64,000 nucleotides of DNA from Vanessa cardui (Eukaryota > Arthropoda > Insecta > Lepidoptera > Nymphalidae). Both the position numbers and the translations under genes were made by a program. Shown piece after piece: positions 1 to 10,800 of the stretch. Position 1 is the first letter of the stretch; each line of letters starts with the position of its first letter. Below the pieces are notes generated by a model. The model worked only from the letters and a program-made list of their open reading frames with translations, was not told the origin of the DNA and did not search any database. The stretch lies in assembly GCF_905220365.1 (NCBI RefSeq), contig NC_061143.1, forward strand, positions 1,860,001-1,924,000. Direction: 5' to 3'.

Positions 1-155
1 GACGCACGTCTTCTAACCATTAGGGCATCACGGGTTCTAGAAGCCCAAAGGTCATAAAATCTCAGTTTCCATGATTAGTGGAAAAACTTGGTTGACAAAA
101 GGTAATAATAATCATTACAGTAATTGTGAATTAACAGTACTTATATCTATGAACA
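1..155. other. Repeat remnant and AT-rich flank
   Basis: The first 40 bases (TTCTAACCATTAGGGC) resemble the reversed 5' head of the tRNA-derived SINE common in this window. The rest is AT-rich. Positions 141-155 (TTATATCTATGAACA) form the left target-site duplication of the LINE that follows. Confidence 0.5.
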
Positions 156-178
156 GATTAGATTAGAATTTAGATTAG

Positions 179-418
179 ACAAAAGACAGACTGAAATGGG
201 CAGGACACATTGCCCGCTCCTCTGCAGACAGATGGGTCAAGCGAGCAACCCATTGGAAGGGCCCTGGAGGTCCTGGAGCAAAAAGGAAAAAGGGCAGACC
301 CATAGCTCACTGGGTCGACGACATACCAGACGTAGCAGGAAGAGACTGGGTGAAAACAGTTACCGGTAGGAAAACATGGAGGCAACTGGAGGAGGCCTAT
401 ACCCTAAAGGGGCCATGA
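179..418 (+). pseudogene. C-terminal fragment of RTE-type LINE ORF2
   Basis: An open frame without a start codon, ending TGA. The translation contains RLKWAGHIARSSADRWVKRA, then GAKRKKGRPIAHWVDDI and GRKTWRQLEEAY, ending LKGP. The KWAGHIAR / GRP-x-x-x-W-x-DDI / W-R-x-L-E-E-A-Y order is the usual C-terminus of RTE-clade ORF2 downstream of the reverse transcriptase. It begins after an in-frame TAG at 176-178, so it is 5'-truncated and inactive. Confidence 0.75.
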
Positions 419-455
419 CATATTTAGCTTGTTAGCTTGTAGTATTTATTTAGCT

Positions 456-830
456 TCAAAATCAAAATCAAAATAAACTTTATTCAAGTGGGATTTTACA
501 AGCATTTTTGAATCGTCATTTAACAATTAAGTGAAGCCACCACCGGTTCGAAAAGTAGATTCTATCGAGAAGAACTGGCAAGAAAGTCAGTAGTTACTCT
601 TTTTCAACATTTAAAAAAATACAACCATATTAGTTAAATACAATTATATATTATGTATGTAATGTATCCTGTCTGGAAGTCAACAGGTATTAATTCCACG
701 CCTTTTTATCATCTACAAAATCTTGTATCGAATAATACGCCTTTCTACCAATGTATTTTTTACAAACGATTTGAATTTACGAGACGGCAATGTTAAAAAT
801 ATCTGCGGAATTTTGCTAATTAATGTACGT
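456..830 (-). repeat. (TTTGAT)-tailed interspersed repeat, minus copy
   Basis: Starts (as read on +) with AATCAAAATCAAAATAAAC, the reverse of a tail with AATAAAG and TTTGAT units. Core wording: ACAATTAAGTGAAGC, AGTAGATTCTA, GAGAAGAACTGGC, GTCAACAGGTATTAA. At least six other copies are in the window. Whether this is a SINE or the 3' end of a LINE is not resolved. Confidence 0.6.
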
Positions 831-893
831 TTTTACTGTAACTTATTTCTTGAATTAATAAAGGCTTTTTATCATTATTTATATCTATGAACA

Positions 894-1447
894 ATGGTAA
901 CCTTAGACAGACACCTACATATAATAAAAACAAAAACATACATATATTAAAACATATGTATATAACATATTAAATAAACAAAACAAACTCGTAACGTAAG
1001 CTTTTAAGATGTATAATTCAAACACGACTTAAACCGTTATAAAGCGCTGCTAAGCAAACAAGCTTTTATAATACATATTTCTTGGTTCACTGTTAAAAAC
1101 CACAAAGTTATATACGCGTATAATACACTAGAAAATGTTATCTTTAAACTTAAGCCTTATTTTGGCAGTATTATATCCATTTAATTAATATCTAAGAATT
1201 GTTTAATCATGGTTTAAATAGAACATGTACGCTTCTAAGTAATTATGCTTCAGTAGATTAAATTGCTACGTGGCTTAATGAAGCAAGTACAAATAATAGT
1301 TCCGTGATATTTGGCGCATATAGTGGAAATATTAACCTCACTGGTTTAATACTTTACTGTTTTGAGGGTATAGATTCGATTCCAAAAGACATCTGTTTGG
1401 ATTCGTGCCTTTGTAATATCCTATAAATTTCTCACATTAGTGTAATC
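894..1447. other. AT-rich intronic sequence, nothing recognised
   Basis: No splice-consistent coding segment, repeat match within the window or structured element was noticed. Confidence 0.4.
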
Positions 1448-1657
1448 TCCTATAAATTTCCCACTGCTGGGCTAAGGTTCTTCTCCGTTTGTGTACACAT
1501 GTAACAGCTTTTTTCGAAATTACACACCACGTGGTTCAGTTCAGTTCAATTCAGTTTTCCTTGACCGCCGAGCATGAGATGAGAGTGCTTTCCTTAGTTT
1601 GAACCAGCATTTGTCGGTTATGATGCATACGTTCTAACCATCGGGCCATCTCGGCTC
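1448..1657 (-). mobile_element. Degraded tRNA-derived SINE (family 1)
   Basis: Reversed body and head: CCCACTGCTGGGCTAAGG at the left, GTTCTAACCATCGGGCCATC at the right. The middle is shortened and mutated compared with intact copies such as 1787-2090. Confidence 0.65.
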
Positions 1658-1786
1658 GAACTACATATATAATTTTACTGAGAAAAAACTTACCGATAAA
1701 GGATAGGCATGGTTGATTTACTTAATAGAGTGAGCCAGTGTTACTATAGATACAAGAGACATCTTTGATGCCAATATTTATATCAC

Positions 1787-2090
1787 GCTGAGATGGCCCA
1801 GTGGTTAGAACGCGTGCATCTTAACCGATGATTTCGGGTTCAAACCCAGGCAAGCACCACTATATATATGTGCTTAATTTGTGTTTATGATTCATATCGT
1901 GCTCGGCGGTGAAGGAAAACATCGTGAGGAAACCTGCATGTGTCTAATTTCATCGAAATTCTGCCACATTTGCATTCCACCAACCCGCATTAGCACAGCG
2001 TGGTGGAATATGTTCCAAGTCCTCTCCTGAATGGAAATTGAGGCCTTAGCCCAGCAGTGGGAAATTTACAGGCTGTTGCTTTACTTTTTA
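1787..2090 (+). mobile_element. tRNA-derived SINE (family 1), near full length
   Basis: About 300 bp. The head has a box-A-like GAGATGGCCCAGTGGTTAG and a box-B-like GGGTTCAAACCC, the signals of an RNA polymerase III promoter. The body (TCATATCGTGCTCGGCGG, GTGAGGAAACCTGCATG, GCCCAGCAGTGGGAA) ends in CAGGCTGTTGCTTTACTTTT. The family recalls the butterfly SINE group described as Metulj; that name is a suggestion from memory. It is not a functional tRNA gene. Confidence 0.82.
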
Positions 2091-2329
2091 TCACGACGCT
2101 AGGATATTATGGGAGTCAAAACCTGACTATCTGTCTGATTATTTTTAGTAAAAACTATCAAAACCCACTAAGCAATAATGCCCCATAAAGACAATGTTTT
2201 GAGATTAAATGTATTATATAATATTATGACATAAGTAGTTTATCAGATTCACCCAATTTAAATGTAAAAAGGCTCTTGAGGGCCTTCATCAGGACTCGCT
2301 CGAGGCGCCGTCATGTATATTATTATTTA

Positions 2330-2514
2330 ATATTATAAATGTGAAAGTAACTCTGTCTGATTGTCTGTCTGTTACTCTTTCACGACCAAACCACTGGACC
2401 AAATTTGATGATAGTATGAAGCCAACTTGAACTCCAAGAAAAGCAATAGTCTACCTTTTTGACATGACCACCAAAACCCCAAAAAAGCGAGCGAAACCGC
2501 AGGCGACTGCTAGT
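2330..2514 (-). repeat. Interspersed repeat, CTAGC-start family (minus)
   Basis: Reversed it starts CTAGCAGTCGCCTGCGGTT and ends near GAGTTACTTTCACATTTA. Same family at 20967-21143 and, split, at 54897-55395. Common lepidopteran dispersed sequence; the class is uncertain. Confidence 0.55.
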
Positions 2515-2563
2515 TTAGAATATAGAGAAGTTTTAATTTCATTTTCCTTTTTTCATATATATT

Positions 2564-2856
2564 GTCGAGATGGCCCAGTGGTTAGAACGCGTGCATCTTA
2601 ACCGATGATTGCGGGTTCAAACCCAGGCACGCACCGCTGATTCATGTGCTTAATTTGTCTTTATAATTCATCTCGTGCTCGGTGAAGGAAAACATCGTGA
2701 GGAAACCTGTATGTGACAAATTTCATAGAAATTCTGCCACATGTGTATTCCACCAACCCGCATTGGAATAGCGTGGTGGAATATGTTCCAAACCTTCTCT
2801 TCAAAGGGAGAGGAGGCATTTAGCCCAGCAGTGGGAATTTGCAGGCTGTTGTTATA
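2564..2856 (+). mobile_element. tRNA-derived SINE (family 1)
   Basis: Head GTCGAGATGGCCCAGTGG and box-B-like GGGTTCAAACCC near the start; the body ends GCAGTGGGAATTTGCAGG and CTGTTGTT. A reverse-strand open frame over it (2668-2913) has no support as a gene. Confidence 0.82.
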
Positions 2857-5485
2857 TATATTGTTGATTTCTTTTTTTATATTTAATAATTGGTCTATCC
2901 AGTGTACAGACAAAACATAGAACGAAGAATTCTATCCAAGTTGAATTTGTCTATAGTATTTAATTAATTACATACCGTTTCCGTTCTATGTGTACGTGAA
3001 AATTTTTTCTTCACTCTCAAACGAATTAGAATAAAATGGATTTCGAAAAAAGAACGCTTTCCACGTAAACGCGTTATGTAATCTCGCTGAGATATTTTGT
3101 ATTAAAAAAAAAAACTTTATATTGATATCTTAGAGAATGTGGTATGAAAATTAATAAGAGCTGCTGGCACTTTATATGCCATCCTTTAGTGCTTGAGCGT
3201 TTTGTGTCAATGTAGGTAACAAATTAAAATAAGCTTTTACAAGCACTTTTGAATCGTCATTTTACTATTAAGTGAAGCTACCACCTGTTCAGAAAGTAGA
3301 TTCTACCGAGAAGAACCGGCAAGAAACTCAGTAGTTACTTTTTTTCAACATTTAAAGAATAGAAAGTCATGTTAGTTAATACAATCATTTAAATTAATAT
3401 ATCCTGCTTGGAAATCAACGGGTATTAACTCCACGCTTTTTTATCAAATGCTGCCTATGTAGAAAATTTAAGGAAACATTCGGGTAACTAATACTTTCCT
3501 GCCATTTGGGGAAGTGACTTCTTGAAAAGGGACGGAAGTGTGTAACAGGAAGACATACATATGTTAATTAAGCTTATTCTCATGGTGTGACATAACAAGT
3601 GACATCATACGTATAAGCTCGCTAGTTATGAAAAATTCAAAAATAAGAGAAAAATATAACTATTTTGTCTTTGTCTTTTCATATAGATATGAAAGAGATA
3701 GCTGTAGGATTTCTAAATTATTTATAATTTGTTCAGTTAGAGTATCTTACTATTATATAATATGAGAAATTTTGTATCAACGGTTTATAATCAATCTCTC
3801 TAACTGGTAGAACTCTTAATAAAATTTGACACAGATATTATAGTCTGGAAAATAAACCTAATGCCTTCTCCCAACGCAAGCTTTCCCCCCACCTCAAATA
3901 CGGGTCGAATCAGAAGGTGGAAACGAATAATTTATAAAAGATGATTACTAATATAGATTTTTATCTTAACATCACCTCTAAAATTATCTTTAATTAAAGA
4001 TATCAACCGTTGAGCAACTAAAGTTAATACTGGGGTCAGCCATTGATAAAGAGTAGTTCTATGTAATTGGCTAAAGTCAGCACATAATCAACAAATGTAG
4101 TGTTAAATGCATCTTGATGTGAGTGAGTTGAATGAATGCCAGTTGAATGAATGAGAGTTGAATCGAATGGAAAGCGTAACAGTTTGAGCGGTACAGCTAT
4201 TACCTTCTGCTGAGATCAACGCGTTTCTTAAGTGAAAATGTAATTATACAACCGATGCTACAGCTGTGTGTTATTACGGTTATCTAACGACACTGGGAAG
4301 ATTGAAACGGAGAAAGGATATCCTGATGATAAGTTCGCTCTCGTTATATACATAAGGAAATATACATGCTGTTACAATAAAAGCATTTTTTGTTTATGTA
4401 TTATATATAAAGTATGCCTAAATATATAAACTCAAATGTGACTGAGTGCCAGACATTGCGACCTTTCAAACTTACAGACCAAACCACTGGATGGATCGGG
4501 CTGAAATTTGACATGCAGTTAGATGTTATGACGTCATCATCCGCTAAGAAAGGATTTTGATAAATTTGACCCTTAAGGGGATAAAATAGATGATAAAAGT
4601 TATTATAAACCATTTTAGATTTTCGACTGATTGAATTGAAATTAAAGAATTGAGCTACTATGATCCCTTATTTTATCATTATTTTTTTATATACATATAA
4701 GATACTCCAAAAGAGAGCATATGCTACTTTTTTGCCTAAAACATGACAACCAACGCTCTAAAACTAAATAAGCTTCCTCGGAGTTACTAATTTTTAATCA
4801 TTGATAGTCTTAAAATTAATCTCTGGGTCGAAATAGAAATTACTCAGATCTGACAAGAACTGGCGAAAATATTCAACAGTTTTTTTAAATTTCAACAGTC
4901 ATTGGTTATTAATTCAAAATGACAAAGTGACTCAAACATTTCTTCTTTAAATAGTAATTATGATTGGATTAATTCCATTCAATAATAAACTGGGGTAACA
5001 CTATTTTCGGTATGGCAACCCTACGCGTAACAACTGTCAATGTCAAACGCAGTACGATCCTAGAAGACATTGTTGTCAAAATCAATTTTGATTGCGGACG
5101 TTTTGACAGCTCACCTGTTACCTTTAATTCTCGATCGGACGAATTGTAATTACGGAACAATTCTCAATATAGATATCAAATATTCAAGGAAATGATTGTT
5201 TAAAATCTTTCTTCAAAAATAAATTGACTGATACTAAAGCTTGAAGTAAATTTATCGAAATATTAAAGGAGATTCCCCGAGTTCTATATTTAAAAGAATT
5301 GCCCCCACGTCATTTGTTTATTTATTTTAAATAATCAAATATAACAATTTTTTTAGGTAGAAAAAAAAAGAAAATTATAAATCGAAAAAACCTACTTCAA
5401 ATTTTTACAGATTAATGACAACTTAAAATAAAAATACAATCAGAAAGTATATAAATAGCTAATATTAGTATTTTGTCGTTATATC
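2857..5485. other. Intronic sequence with two repeat fragments
   Basis: Mostly unique-looking AT-rich DNA. It includes a (TTTGAT)-tailed repeat fragment on the minus strand (about 3226-3450) and a dispersed-repeat fragment around 4438-4620 (ACCAAACCACTGGATGGATC). A few short tandem units (TTGAATGAATG) lie near 4127-4160. No coding exon was recognised, including for the missing first half of Ig1. Confidence 0.4.
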
Positions 5486-5775
5486 TTTTTTCTTTTCTTT
5501 TTTTATAGAATAGATTGGCGGACGAGCATATGGGCCACCAGATGGTATGTGGTCACCATCATCCATAGACAATGACGCTGTAAGAAATATTAACTATTCC
5601 TTACATCGTCAATGCGCCACCAACCTTGGGAACTAAGATGCTGTGTCCTTTGTGCCTGTAGTTACACTGGCTCACTCAGCCTTCAAACCGAAACACAACA
5701 ATACTGCGTACTGTAGAATATCTAATGATTGGGTGGTACCTACCCAGGCGGGCTTGCACAAAGCCCTATCACCAA
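5486..5775 (-). mobile_element. Family 2 SINE-like element
   Basis: On + it starts with poly-T and reads GATTGGCGGACGAGCATATG, then GACAATGACGCTGTAAGAA, ACCTTGGGAACTAAGATG and ends GGGCTTGCACAAAGCCC. Reversed, it runs from GTAGGGCTTTGTGCAAGCCC to a poly-A tail, as a retroposon would. About 280 bp. No clear tRNA head was seen, so SINE is inferred from size, tail and copy number. Confidence 0.7.
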
Positions 5776-6096
5776 TTTGGAATAATTATTGAAGTCGAGC
5801 AAAAGTTTTACGCCGTATCAGACAATATGTTGAAATCTGGCATTCCCGAAAGGCTGACGTTTATTTGAGCGAAGTATTTCGATCACGACTAGTTTCGCCA
5901 TGCAATATATGATTACCGGAATATTTCCGAATTTCCACCTGTTGATTATATTTTTTAGTTTGTAACGGTATTTACAGCATTTCTTTTGATAAGTAAAAAA
6001 TAACTTATTGGTAAATGTTTTAAAATTACTCATTACTTATACTCATTTATTTATGTTATACTTCTAATTTAATCATGAATTTTTAAAAAATAACTT

Positions 6097-6330
6097 ATTG
6101 GTGGGGCTTTGTGCAAGCTCGTCTAGTAGTAAGTAAAAGCAGTACTCAGAATTGCTGTATTCCGCTTTGAAGGGTGAGTGAGCTAATGTAACTACATGTA
6201 CGAGGGACATAACATCTTAATTGGTTGACGTCATTGGCTGTGTATAATATCTTACAGTGCTATTGTATATGGGAGATGGTGACCACTTACCATCAGATGT
6301 TCAATTTGCTCGTCAAACTACTGTAAATAA
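6097..6330 (+). mobile_element. Degraded family 2 SINE-like element
   Basis: Begins GGTGGGGCTTTGTGCAAGC and continues through ACATCTTAATTGGTTGACG and GGTGACCACTTACCATCAG to GCTCGTCAAACTACTGTAA. More diverged than most copies. Confidence 0.6.
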
Positions 6331-6792
6331 ACTGAAGTTTTACTCTCTAGGTCACACTTAACAATACGCTTGTGTCTGTTTGTGTATGGAGTTTAGTATT
6401 AGTTTCTGGTATGGCTCAAACCTTAGCTGAATACCAGGGTAAAATAAGTTAATAGGAATCTTTATGGTAAGCTTATTCCATATCAGACCGTGCCAGTACT
6501 TCAACAGGTACAAATATTTTAAAAGTCTGTAAAATACTGACCATTTCATCTCAGGATTAAAAGCAATAAGCAACTACTACACTAATGGGACAGGCAATAT
6601 ATCATTGTGAGTATGAAAATCAATGATATATAAGGTTTCGTTTAATGTTTTTTTTTTTTTTATTTAATTTACAACATCCACAGGCTCGCAGATGCCCGTG
6701 ACCTTTTTTACATTTAATATTAAATTACATTTTGGCGTTTTATATTTTATACTAAACATCAGCAGATCTTCGCTGGAAATCATTGGCCCACA

Positions 6793-6798
<6 letters not shown>

Positions 6799-6825
<27 letters not shown>
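6799..6825. repeat. (TA)n microsatellite
   Basis: An uninterrupted run of about twelve TA units in an already AT-rich stretch. A similar, longer tract is at 22614-22645. Confidence 0.8.
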
Positions 6826-6827
<2 letters not shown>

Positions 6828-7095
6828 TTTTAAATAATATATACAGAATCTATAATAAATAATATATAATAAAAATATATAGCAGCCTTTTAAGGTTCGT
6901 TTATCGTTACAAAATGTGGCAACCCTACACGCGATTGAATCAAAACATTTTTTATTTTGCCGTTTGAAAACAATATTTGCTCAATCAGGGCTCATGCTGG
7001 AGGAAAATTTGCTCAAATTAGGCAGCGAATTTTTTATTACCGTCCTCGTCAATAAAACTTTTAAGTTGAATTATTTGTTATTTGTCTTACCTCGA

Positions 7096-7399
7096 GAGTC
7101 GAGATGGCCCAGAGGTTAAAACGCGTGCATCTTAACCGATGATAGCAGGTTCAAACCCAGGCAAGCACCGCTGATTCATGTGCTTAATTTATCTTTATAA
7201 TTCATCTCGTATTCAGCGGTGAAGGAAAACGTCGTGAAACCTGCATGTGACAAATTTCATAGAAATTCTGCCACATGAGTATTCAACAAACCCGCATTGG
7301 AACAGCGTGATGGAATATGTTCCATACCTTCTCCTCAAAAAGGGAGAGGAGGCCTTTAGCCCAGCAGTGGGAATTTACAGGCTGTTGTTGTTGTTGTTG
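7096..7399 (+). mobile_element. tRNA-derived SINE (family 1)
   Basis: Head GTCGAGATGGCCCAGAGG, box-B-like AGGTTCAAACCC, body through GCCCAGCAGTGGGAA, tail (GTT)n at 7383-7399. The (GTT)n tail is typical of one branch of this family; others end in a CTTTACTTT-type tail. Confidence 0.8.
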
Positions 7400-7515
7400 T
7401 CTTACCTACAGACAGTTCCGGTTCTATATTTTTTAACGAAGGTACCAGTTAAAATAATAAGCATTTCGTGAAGTTACTTTAAGCCTTCTATTTAGGGTCG
7501 TCATATATTTTAAAT

Positions 7516-7692
7516 CACTACATAGTATAAACCAAAGTCGTCTTCTCTGTTCCTATATATCTATGTACGCTTAAATCTTTAAAACTACGCAACAGATTTT
7601 GATGCGGTTTGTAATGTAATGTCGCAAGTAAACAAATTCTGTAGTATATTTAGTATCAGTATTGCACCAGTGCGAAGACGGGGCGGTTTACT
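7516..7692 (-). repeat. CTAGCTACCC-start dispersed repeat (minus)
   Basis: Reversed it contains GTGCAATACTGATACTAAA, CAGAATTTGTTTACTTGCG and CAAAATCTGTTGCGTAG and ends near TATACTATGTAGTGA. Same family at 10202-10453, 14738-15013, 44944-45093, 59335-59580, 60958-61205 and 62233-62393. Confidence 0.6.
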
Positions 7693-7734
7693 AAAAGACT
7701 CAAGTCTATACAGTGAGTTCGGTAAAGATAATAA

Positions 7735-8060
7735 CAGTCAAATATTAAATATATTGGACAACATCACATACATTACTCTGATCCCAATATAAGTAGCTAA
7801 AGCTCTTGTGTTATGGAAAATCAGTAGTAACGACGGCACCACACACACCCAGACCCAAGGTGGGGGGTGTGTGGAACTCCCCGGTTTCCTGGGCGCCGAG
7901 TGCGCCCAAGTCCACCGGGTTTACCCACTAAAAAAACAGCGGTACCCTCTCCGTCCTTCGGCGGGCGCCACGGGATCGCTTACGCATGCTACACCTAGGG
8001 GGGATTCCCGGGGTACACACACCCAGACCCAAGACAACATAGAAAACTTTTTTCGAACCT
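7735..8060 (-). mobile_element. Family 3 tRNA-like SINE body, split by a GC-rich insert
   Basis: The left part matches the reversed body of the family 3 SINE (CATACATTACTCTGATCCC, GCTCTTGTGTTATGGAAAA, CACACCCAGACCCAAG). It is interrupted at 7860-8014 and resumes with CACACCCAGACCCAAGACA and ACATAGAAAAC. The tRNA-like head is missing at the right end. Confidence 0.7.
7860..8014. mobile_element. GC-rich 155-bp insertion with 19-bp direct repeats
   Basis: Flanked by identical 19-bp repeats ACACACACCCAGACCCAAG (7841-7859 and 8015-8033), which fit a target-site duplication. The insert is strikingly GC-rich (CCTTCGGCGGGCGCCACGGG, CTAGGGGGGATTCCCGGGG) against about 35% GC surroundings and lacks a poly-A tail. 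An open frame runs across it by chance. Origin unknown. Confidence 0.65.
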
Positions 8061-8595
8061 GAAAACCAAAGCTATACTTACCAGCAATTAGAACAACATG
8101 ACTATTCCAACTTAATACTAGATATTAAGTTAAGAATAATAAGTTAAGTAAAGAACAAAATTGAATTGTTAAATGAATTTTCATATGTAAGATACCGGTA
8201 CAATGTAAGTTATACTTAATTTAAAACTTCTTTCGATTGCACTAAATATTGCCATATAATTTGAGTTTGGCGTTTTCAGGGTAAAATTCGACGAAATGTT
8301 ATAAAATTACTCATAACTTGTACTCATATATTTATATTATACTTCTAATTAAATCATGAATTGTTAACAGACAAGACTGAACTACATTGCACAGTTGTAA
8401 ACCACTGGTTTAAAGTTTTAGATCAGTTCACTGTAGTCGTAGTATTAGGCGTGATATGGAATCTAATTTATTTTATTTTAATTTTCTATTACTAGATCCT
8501 TACAAGTATAAAACAAAGTAGAGAATGATTAGAAAACTGTGAACATTGTAAGACATTCAGCAGTATATTTATAATCAGCATTGCAACTGTGCAAA

Positions 8596-8896
8596 GCCGA
8601 GGTGGCCCAGTGGTTATAACGCGCGCATCTTAACCGATGATTGCGCGTTCAAACCCAGGTAGACCACTGAATATTCATTACTTAATTTGTGTTTATAATT
8701 CATCTCGTGCTCATCGGTGAAGGAAAGCATCGTGAGGAAACCTACATAGAAATTAGGCGATATGTGAGTCTCACCAACCCGCGTTAACACAAAGTCGTGG
8801 AATGTGTTCCAAAACCTTCTCCTCAAAAAGGTCTCCCTTTTTAAGGAGAAGGAGGCGTTAGCCCAGTAGTGGGAAATTTACAGGCTGTTGTTGTTG
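8596..8896 (+). mobile_element. tRNA-derived SINE (family 1)
   Basis: Head GCCGAGGTGGCCCAGTGG, body with CATCTCGTGCTCATCGGTG, and a GTTGTTG tail. It carries an internal duplication-like change (AAAAAGGTCTCCCTTTTTAAGG) near 8825-8845. Confidence 0.78.
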
Positions 8897-9707
8897 AAGC
8901 CGGGTCGGGTCGCTAGTAAATACATATTGTAAATATTTACCGACTATTTATATCACATCAATATTATATGTTCATATCATTTTGATTTTATAGAATAAAT
9001 TAAGTGATACCTACGTTGATTATTGAAAGGCAATATCGTTAATATCAAGACTTTGCAAAATTCTTTCATAGTGAACCTCTACGGCGGTATTTTTCAATTA
9101 GTTACTATGACCTACTTAAAGTTTAAAGCAAGTCACTTATTCATATATTTAAGTGGAATCCCGCTAACTATTTTGCGTAGGTATTTCATAGATTTTTAAT
9201 TAATATAAACTTGGTAATGGTTAAAGACAATTAAATGTAATACATGCAAAGAATTTAGTGAAATCAATAGTTTTTTTTATACATTTATTACTCAAAACGA
9301 CAACCTATTGACTAACATATAACTATGAACGTATTCGTTGTTTTACGTTAGCTATTATATTAATATTTTCTTTCAATATATTTTTTTAAATTACTATTTA
9401 ACTTAATAGCAATTCCCTAAATTAGACACATTAGAGGCGTAGGTAGACTCAATTCAGTGCAGCTAAGGAAAATAGATTTCTCTATCATGGGGAGGCTGTA
9501 ACAGCCTCGGAAAAATACTTATTTATTTCCTAGGTATGTTCGTTAATTTGAAAAAATAATGATATAAACCAATAATAATTAAATTAATTAATTGCACTTT
9601 TAATTATAGGATTTTAATTACAACATACCCGAATATTTCATTAAAAACATACGTACGTATATTAAATAAATAATAAATAAGTGATTCGAATAGCGTTATT
9701 ATTTTCA
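8897..9707. other. AT-rich intronic sequence, nothing recognised
   Basis: No coding or repeat signal supported. A small palindrome, GAGGCTGT-A-ACAGCCTC, lies at about 9491-9507. Confidence 0.4.
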
Positions 9708-10201
9708 ACCGACTTCCAAAAGGAGGAGGTTATCAATTCGTCTGTATTTTTTTTTTTATGTTTGTTACCTCATAACTTTTCACTGGGTGGACCGATTTTG
9801 ATAAGTTTTTTTGTTTGAAAAGTAGTGCTTCCCGTGGGGTCCCATTTTTTTTTAATTTTTTTCCGACGATGGTATCCATATGAAAACGACATAAGTCTTA
9901 AATTTGCGTTATGTATATGCGCGACAAATAGGTGAATAACTGAAAATCACTTTAACCAATTTTGATAATTATTTTTTTATTATAAAATATATACTTCAAG
10001 GGTAATTTGGTGAAAGTTTGGTAAGGTTCTGAGCACAGGATCCATGACAAAGTTACGGGACGGAAGGGAACGGAACAATTCTGAGGAGCACGCTAGCGAT
10101 ACTCAGTCGAATCTTTTATTTATAGGTTATTTGGATATTTGAGTCACCTTCCGTAATGTGGTTATGTTTATGTAATTATCATAGTCGAATATTATAATCA
10201 A

Positions 10202-10453
10202 CTAGCTACCCACCCCGGCTTCGCACGGGTGCAATACTGATACTAAATATACTACAGAATTTGTTTATTTACGACATCACATCGCAAACTTCTAAAATTA
10301 TCAGTGTTTCTTTACTATATTGTTCATGTATTATATACACAAACCTTCCCCTTGAATCATACTATCTTTAAAAAAAAAACCGCATCAAAATCCGTTGCGT
10401 AGATTTAAAGATATAGGGACAGAGAAAGCGACTTTGTTTTATACTATGTAGTG
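10202..10453 (+). repeat. CTAGCTACCC-start dispersed repeat
   Basis: Starts CTAGCTACCCACCCCGGC and ends near TATACTATGTAGTGA, about 250 bp. It sits at the same relative place in both copies of the larger composite element, so it moved or was inherited with it. Confidence 0.6.
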
Positions 10454-10800
10454 ATGGAACTCCTATACGGCTCGCAGTTAGGGTGCGATATGGGGCAGAA
10501 TTTCTTACTATCTTTAATCAAATTTTGTGTATGTGATGTGATGTCATATGATGTACGAAATATAGTTGGTCTTTTTCAAAGTTTTTTTGCTGAGTTCGAT
10601 TACAGCTCTTTCGAGGGATCCTTGTAGTTTGCGCCGCGTGACGTATTAAATCCGCATTTTCGAAAGTCTATTTTTGCTTTATTCGCAAGTTTCCTTTGAA
10701 ATTGTCCTCGAAGTAGTTTCTGATTCATATAAACGGAACGCTTAATCTATCCATATTAAAAAAAAATAGTCAACATCAGCTTCACTTAAAATCGAAAAAT

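Larger units (their letters stand above)
156..878 (+). mobile_element. 5'-truncated RTE-type LINE, interrupted by another repeat
   Basis: A 15-bp direct repeat TTATATCTATGAACA flanks the block (141-155 and 879-893), a good target-site duplication. Inside are the C-terminal codons of an RTE-like reverse transcriptase (179-418), a short 3' UTR, a minus-strand copy of the (TTTGAT)-tailed repeat (about 456-830), and a tail ending AATAAAGGC near 870. The inner repeat probably landed in the LINE's 3' UTR. Clade is inferred from the C-terminal motif only. Confidence 0.7.

Noticed and set aside
1787..1860. tRNA gene call at SINE heads (also 2564, 7096, 13622, 31020, 37985, 50600)
   Set aside because: Box A and box B-like signals are present, but each is followed by a 200-bp shared SINE body and lacks a plausible tRNA cloverleaf end; these are retroposons.
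7808..8062. 84-codon frame through the GC-rich insert
   Set aside because: Spans two repeat types and a target duplication; no protein motif.
9491..9507. GAGGCTGT palindrome as an operator or terminator
   Set aside because: Too short and isolated; bacterial-type signals do not apply here.
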